Shown here piece after piece: positions 61,031 through 64,000 of a DNA stretch of 64,000 bases. Made by a program: the position numbers and the translations under genes. The notes under the pieces are model-generated. The model was given only the letters and a program-made list of their open reading frames with translations. It made no database searches and was not told the DNA's origin. Source of the stretch: Merdimonas faecigallinarum (GTDB lineage Bacteria > Bacillota > Clostridia > Lachnospirales > Lachnospiraceae); contig DWXJ01000032.1 in assembly GCA_019119285.1 (NCBI GenBank), positions 1 to 64,000 on the forward strand. The letters are read 5' to 3'. How positions within the stretch are numbered: the first letter of the stretch is position 1; each line of letters begins with the position of its first letter.

Positions 61031-61083
61031 ATCTTATTGCTGGAACTTAAAAGAAGAAGCATAAAAGAAAGAGAGGGAAGAAA

Positions 61084-62439
61084 ATGAGTGAGACAAATCA
61101 GAAAGCACAAGATACGTTGAGACCGATTCCCCCGGAAGAAAGAATTATGGGACCTGGATCCTATTTTATGATGTGGCTGGGCGGCTGCATCAATCTTGGG
61201 ATTTTTACAGTAGGATCTGCACAGCTTGAAAAAGGGCTGAACATGATGCAAATTTTTCTTGCTATGTTCATAGGGACAACGGTTCTTGTAGTGGTAATGT
61301 GTATCAATGATGTATTTAGTTACAAGACAGGAGCACCATATGCGATTCAGTTGAAGAGCGCTTACGGAACCAGAGGAAGCTATCTTCCGGTATTGCTAAG
61401 AGGACTTCCGGGAATTGTCTGGTATGGTTTTCAGTCCTGGCTTGCGGGAGCCGCGATTAACAATATTTCAATTGTTGTAATTGGGTATGATAATCCTATG
61501 TTATATTTTCTTCTTTTCCAACTGATACAAATTATTTTGTCAGTAAAAGGATTTAAGGGAATTAAATGGGTAGAAAATGTTGGAGGAGTCGTCCTTACAA
61601 TAGCGGTTCTTTACATGTTTTATGTATGTGTTACGAAGTATGGACATGTAATGACAGAGTTAATCAATCAAGAACCGGCCTGGGGAATGCCGTTTGTGGC
61701 AGCTATCGTTGCCTTCTTTGGAAATGGAGCGTTAGTTCTTCTGAATGTAGGGGATTATTCCAGAGAGTTTAAAGCGGGTTATTCAGCCTGGAAACGAGGT
61801 GGAATCCTGTTTATTCCACAGGTCCCCATTACAATGTTGTTAGGATTAATAGGTTTTATGTCCTTTGCGGCAACAGGTGTAGCAAATCCGATAAACGCAT
61901 TTTCCATGATGGTAGATAATAAAGTATTGTTGGTAATAACTCTTTTGTTTATCTTGTTTGCTCAGCTTACAACTAACCTTGTATCAAATGTTATACCAGC
62001 AGTTTATGCCCTGATGGATATTGCAAAGATGAAACACTTAATAGCTTGTATTATTGTAGGAATCGCTGGTGTATGCACATGCCCATGGATTCTTACCAAT
62101 GATAGCTCGGCGGCTGGACTCGATCTCTTTGTAAAGATTTATTCAGCATTTTGCGCACCGATTCTTGCGGTTTTACTTGTGGATTATTATCTGCTTCATA
62201 AAGGAAATTTTACAAAAGAGAAACTGGACGATTTGTACGACGATAAAGGAAGTCGTGGAGGAGTTAACTGGGCAGCAATTATTGCAACTGTGATTGGAGC
62301 TGCAATCGGAATTATCAATGTAAATATTGCCTTTGTTACAGCGACCATTCCAACAGCCGTATTATACTATTTTCTGACAAAAAAGATGAAATCTTGTGAG
62401 AAATTCCGTAAGGGAACAATATTTGAAAAACAGGAATAG
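61084..62439 (+). CDS. NCS1-family permease (purine/allantoin/hydantoin type)
   Basis: A 451-residue membrane protein with about twelve helices. The PPEERIMGPGSYFMMWLGG start and WYGFQSWLAGAAINN match NCS1 (cytosine, allantoin, hydantoin) symporters, which import nucleobase-like rings with Na+ or H+. It lies between the cyclic amidohydrolase and further amidohydrolases, so it most likely imports their substrate. GAGAGGGAAGAAA precedes the ATG. Confidence 0.9.
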   Translation: MSETNQKAQDTLRPIPPEERIMGPGSYFMMWLGGCINLGIFTVGSAQLEKGLNMMQIFLAMFIGTTVLVVVMCINDVFSYKTGAPYAIQLKSAYGTRGSYLPVLLRGLPGIVWYGFQSWLAGAAINNISIVVIGYDNPMLYFLLFQLIQIILSVKGFKGIKWVENVGGVVLTIAVLYMFYVCVTKYGHVMTELINQEPAWGMPFVAAIVAFFGNGALVLLNVGDYSREFKAGYSAWKRGGILFIPQVPITMLLGLIGFMSFAATGVANPINAFSMMVDNKVLLVITLLFILFAQLTTNLVSNVIPAVYALMDIAKMKHLIACIIVGIAGVCTCPWILTNDSSAAGLDLFVKIYSAFCAPILAVLLVDYYLLHKGNFTKEKLDDLYDDKGSRGGVNWAAIIATVIGAAIGIINVNIAFVTATIPTAVLYYFLTKKMKSCEKFRKGTIFEKQE

Positions 62440-62447
62440 CAGTCATC

Positions 62448-62500
62448 GCCTTTGCCGCGGAGAGCATCTGATAAGAATTCCCCCTCGCGGCAAGGGCTTT
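62448..62500 (+). terminator. Hairpin between permease and amidohydrolase genes
   Basis: GCCTTTGCCGCG (62448-62459) pairs with CGCGGCAAGGGC (62486-62497), 12 pairs with one G-U, followed by TTTCT. It may be a partial terminator or RNA-processing site that lowers expression of the genes after it. Confidence 0.5.
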
Positions 62501-62525
62501 CTCGCTGAAAAGGAGATAAAGTCTA

Positions 62526-63740
62526 ATGAAATTTGAAAATGCCAGAGAAGAATTATACGACTATATTGAGAAACATACGCTGGTAAACACACATTGCCAT
62601 CATTACCAGGATTCCTTTTTTCAGGACTTTTCACTGGAGAAACTTTTGAGGAATACTTACCTGGCTCCCAAATGGAGTGATCTTGATTTTGGGGAGAGCA
62701 GGGACTCCAGGGAAATATTTATTAAGAGAGCCAAATTTAAATCCTATTTTGTATGGCTAAAGAAGGCACTAAAAGAAATTTATCATATGGACGAGTTTTT
62801 AAATGTGGATAACTGGGATGAGTATGATTGTAAGATACAGGAAACTTATCGGAATAATCCGGAACAGCATATAAATTTGCTAAAGAAGAAGTGTAATTAC
62901 GGAAAGGTTATTCTGGATGCTTATTGGGATCCGGGGAGTGATAATGGACACGGAGAATTGTTTGCACCTAACTTCAGGATCGACTACTTTGTTAATGCAT
63001 TCTCTCCAGAATTAGAAGACCATAATGGTAATACTGTAGAAAAAATATATGGGCAACATTTTGAAGATCTGGATGAGTATGTGGATTTTGTAAGAAAGTG
63101 TATTCGCCAGAAACTTAAGACTTGCTGTGCGTTAAAGAGTACGCTGGCTTATGATTCATATGGCATTGATTTTGATATTTTTGCATCCAGGGAGACAGCC
63201 GGGAAAGCTTTATGCAAAGGAAAAGATGCCAGTGCAGAAGAAGCAGCAGCATTTCGCGGATATATGTTCCGGGTGTTTTGCGAAGAGGCGGAAAATGCGG
63301 GGAAACCGTTTCAGATACATACAGGGCTTGGTTCTTTGTATCGGACAAATGCGATGCAGATGCTGCATATTGTTCAGGCATTTCCCCGGGTTAAATTTTC
63401 TGTTTTTCATGCCAGTTATCCCTGGCGGGAGGATGTGGCGGGGATGCTCCATAACTGTGGGAATGTATATGCGGATCTGTGCTGGCTGCCACTGATTTCT
63501 TCGGAGGCAGCAGTCCATGTTTTAAGAGAATACTGTCAGGTGGCCACCAGTGACAAACTATGCTGGGGCTGTGATACAATCACCGGAGAAGAGAGTTACG
63601 GAGCGGTTCTTGCTATGAGAGACTCGTTTTCGCGAGGATTAGCTGGACTGGTAGAAACTGGTTATCTTTCTATCGGAGAAGCAAAAGAACTTGCTGATTA
63701 TATATTAGAAGAGAATCCCGATGAATTGTATGGGTTTTAG
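62526..63740 (+). CDS. Amidohydrolase-superfamily (TIM-barrel) protein of unknown substrate
   Basis: A 404-residue protein of the amidohydrolase superfamily. Metal motifs are NTHCHHY near residues 20-26 (HxH), QIHTGLG, FSVFHASYPW and the Asp in WGCDTITGEE. The shape resembles the Amidohydro_2/uronate-isomerase-like branch, with a helical insertion between the first two motifs, but I cannot name a substrate. AAAAGGAG precedes the ATG. It follows the permease after a hairpin and precedes another amidohydrolase. Confidence 0.78.
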   Translation: MKFENAREELYDYIEKHTLVNTHCHHYQDSFFQDFSLEKLLRNTYLAPKWSDLDFGESRDSREIFIKRAKFKSYFVWLKKALKEIYHMDEFLNVDNWDEYDCKIQETYRNNPEQHINLLKKKCNYGKVILDAYWDPGSDNGHGELFAPNFRIDYFVNAFSPELEDHNGNTVEKIYGQHFEDLDEYVDFVRKCIRQKLKTCCALKSTLAYDSYGIDFDIFASRETAGKALCKGKDASAEEAAAFRGYMFRVFCEEAENAGKPFQIHTGLGSLYRTNAMQMLHIVQAFPRVKFSVFHASYPWREDVAGMLHNCGNVYADLCWLPLISSEAAVHVLREYCQVATSDKLCWGCDTITGEESYGAVLAMRDSFSRGLAGLVETGYLSIGEAKELADYILEENPDELYGF

Positions 63741-63758
63741 TAGTAGGAGGAGATACAG

Positions 63759-64000
63759 ATGGTTCAGTCCCTGTTGATTCAAAATGTACAGATACTGGAT
63801 CTGCAGACGGGGGAAAGCCGGTATGCAGATATATATATCGAAAAAGGAATTGTTAAGAAAATTGACCGGGAGATTTTCGCAAAAGCGCAATATGTGATAG
63901 ATGCAAAAGGCTTTTTTGCTGTTCCAGGTCTTGTCGATACCCACTCGCATTTGTTTTATGATACGGAGCTGATCGGGGTGGATCCGCGGAAATATGATCT
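63759..64000 (+). CDS. Amidohydrolase, N-terminal part (cut by window end)
   Basis: About 80 residues are visible. The N-terminal beta domain (LLIQNVQILDLQTGESRYAD) and metal motif PGLVDTHSHLFYDTELI are those of adenine deaminase/dihydroorotase-type amidohydrolases. AGGAGGAG precedes the ATG. The frame is open to the window edge, so product and length are unknown. Third metal amidohydrolase of the TIM-barrel class in this operon. Confidence 0.8.
   Translation, partial: MVQSLLIQNVQILDLQTGESRYADIYIEKGIVKKIDREIFAKAQYVIDAKGFFAVPGLVDTHSHLFYDTELIGVDPRKYD

Overview
The window looks like a chromosome segment from a gut Lachnospiraceae (Clostridia, Firmicutes). Supporting signs are PolC-type replicase, MurT/GatD, a split arginine pathway, DUF4364 and DUF1385 proteins, LPXTG pili with a class C sortase, a choloylglycine (bile salt) hydrolase and strong Shine-Dalgarno sites. 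No rRNA, tRNA or CRISPR array was seen. The genus is not claimed.

Layout. 1-2.4 kb: HD phosphohydrolase, class I glutamine amidotransferase, M19 dipeptidase. 2.4-10.1 kb: a pilus island bracketed by two near-identical long palindromes. It holds a tyrosine recombinase, an invertible promoter segment now pointing into the operon, a fibro-slime tip adhesin, a backbone pilin, a class C sortase, a minor pilin and a zinc-ribbon/AP2 protein. 10.1-18.4 kb: argG (minus strand), a PadR/SEDS-like pair, then argC-GNAT-argJ-argB-argD. 18.4-24.9 kb: a small DMT permease, comEA, a two-component system, a GerMN lipoprotein and comEC. 24.9-36.2 kb: housekeeping genes (FMN oxidase, holA, lepA, hemW, DUF4364, radical SAM, rho, rpmE, DUF1385, prmC, prfA). 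36.2-41.5 kb: an accessory patch with 64-bp tandem hairpin repeats, an Rpn/PD-(D/E)XK gene, an MFS exporter behind a leader-peptide attenuator, a voltage-sensor-type K+ channel, a metallo-beta-lactamase-fold gene and an inverted, internally deleted second Rpn copy. 41.5-55.8 kb: bile salt hydrolase, DUF2156, two aminotransferases (one HisC), PfkB kinase, murT-gatD, XRE regulator, two small proteins, ispG and polC. 55.8-64 kb: a CdaR-type regulator followed by glycerate kinase, M20 amidohydrolase, allantoinase/hydantoinase-like enzyme, NCS1 permease and two more amidohydrolases, the last cut by the window end.

How they work together. The recombinase probably flips the 24-bp sites around the pilus promoter, making the pilus phase variable; the copy read here is ON. 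The arg genes cover ornithine synthesis from glutamate and argininosuccinate synthesis, and carry possible ArgR boxes. The last cluster looks like import and stepwise hydrolysis of a cyclic ureide or hydantoin-type compound yielding glycerate, under a diacid-type regulator; its substrate is unknown.

Best candidates for something new: the invertible pilus promoter with a mosaic tip adhesin, the leader-ORF attenuator of the MFS gene, the CdaR amidohydrolase cluster, and the hairpin repeats and inverted Rpn pair around 36-41 kb.
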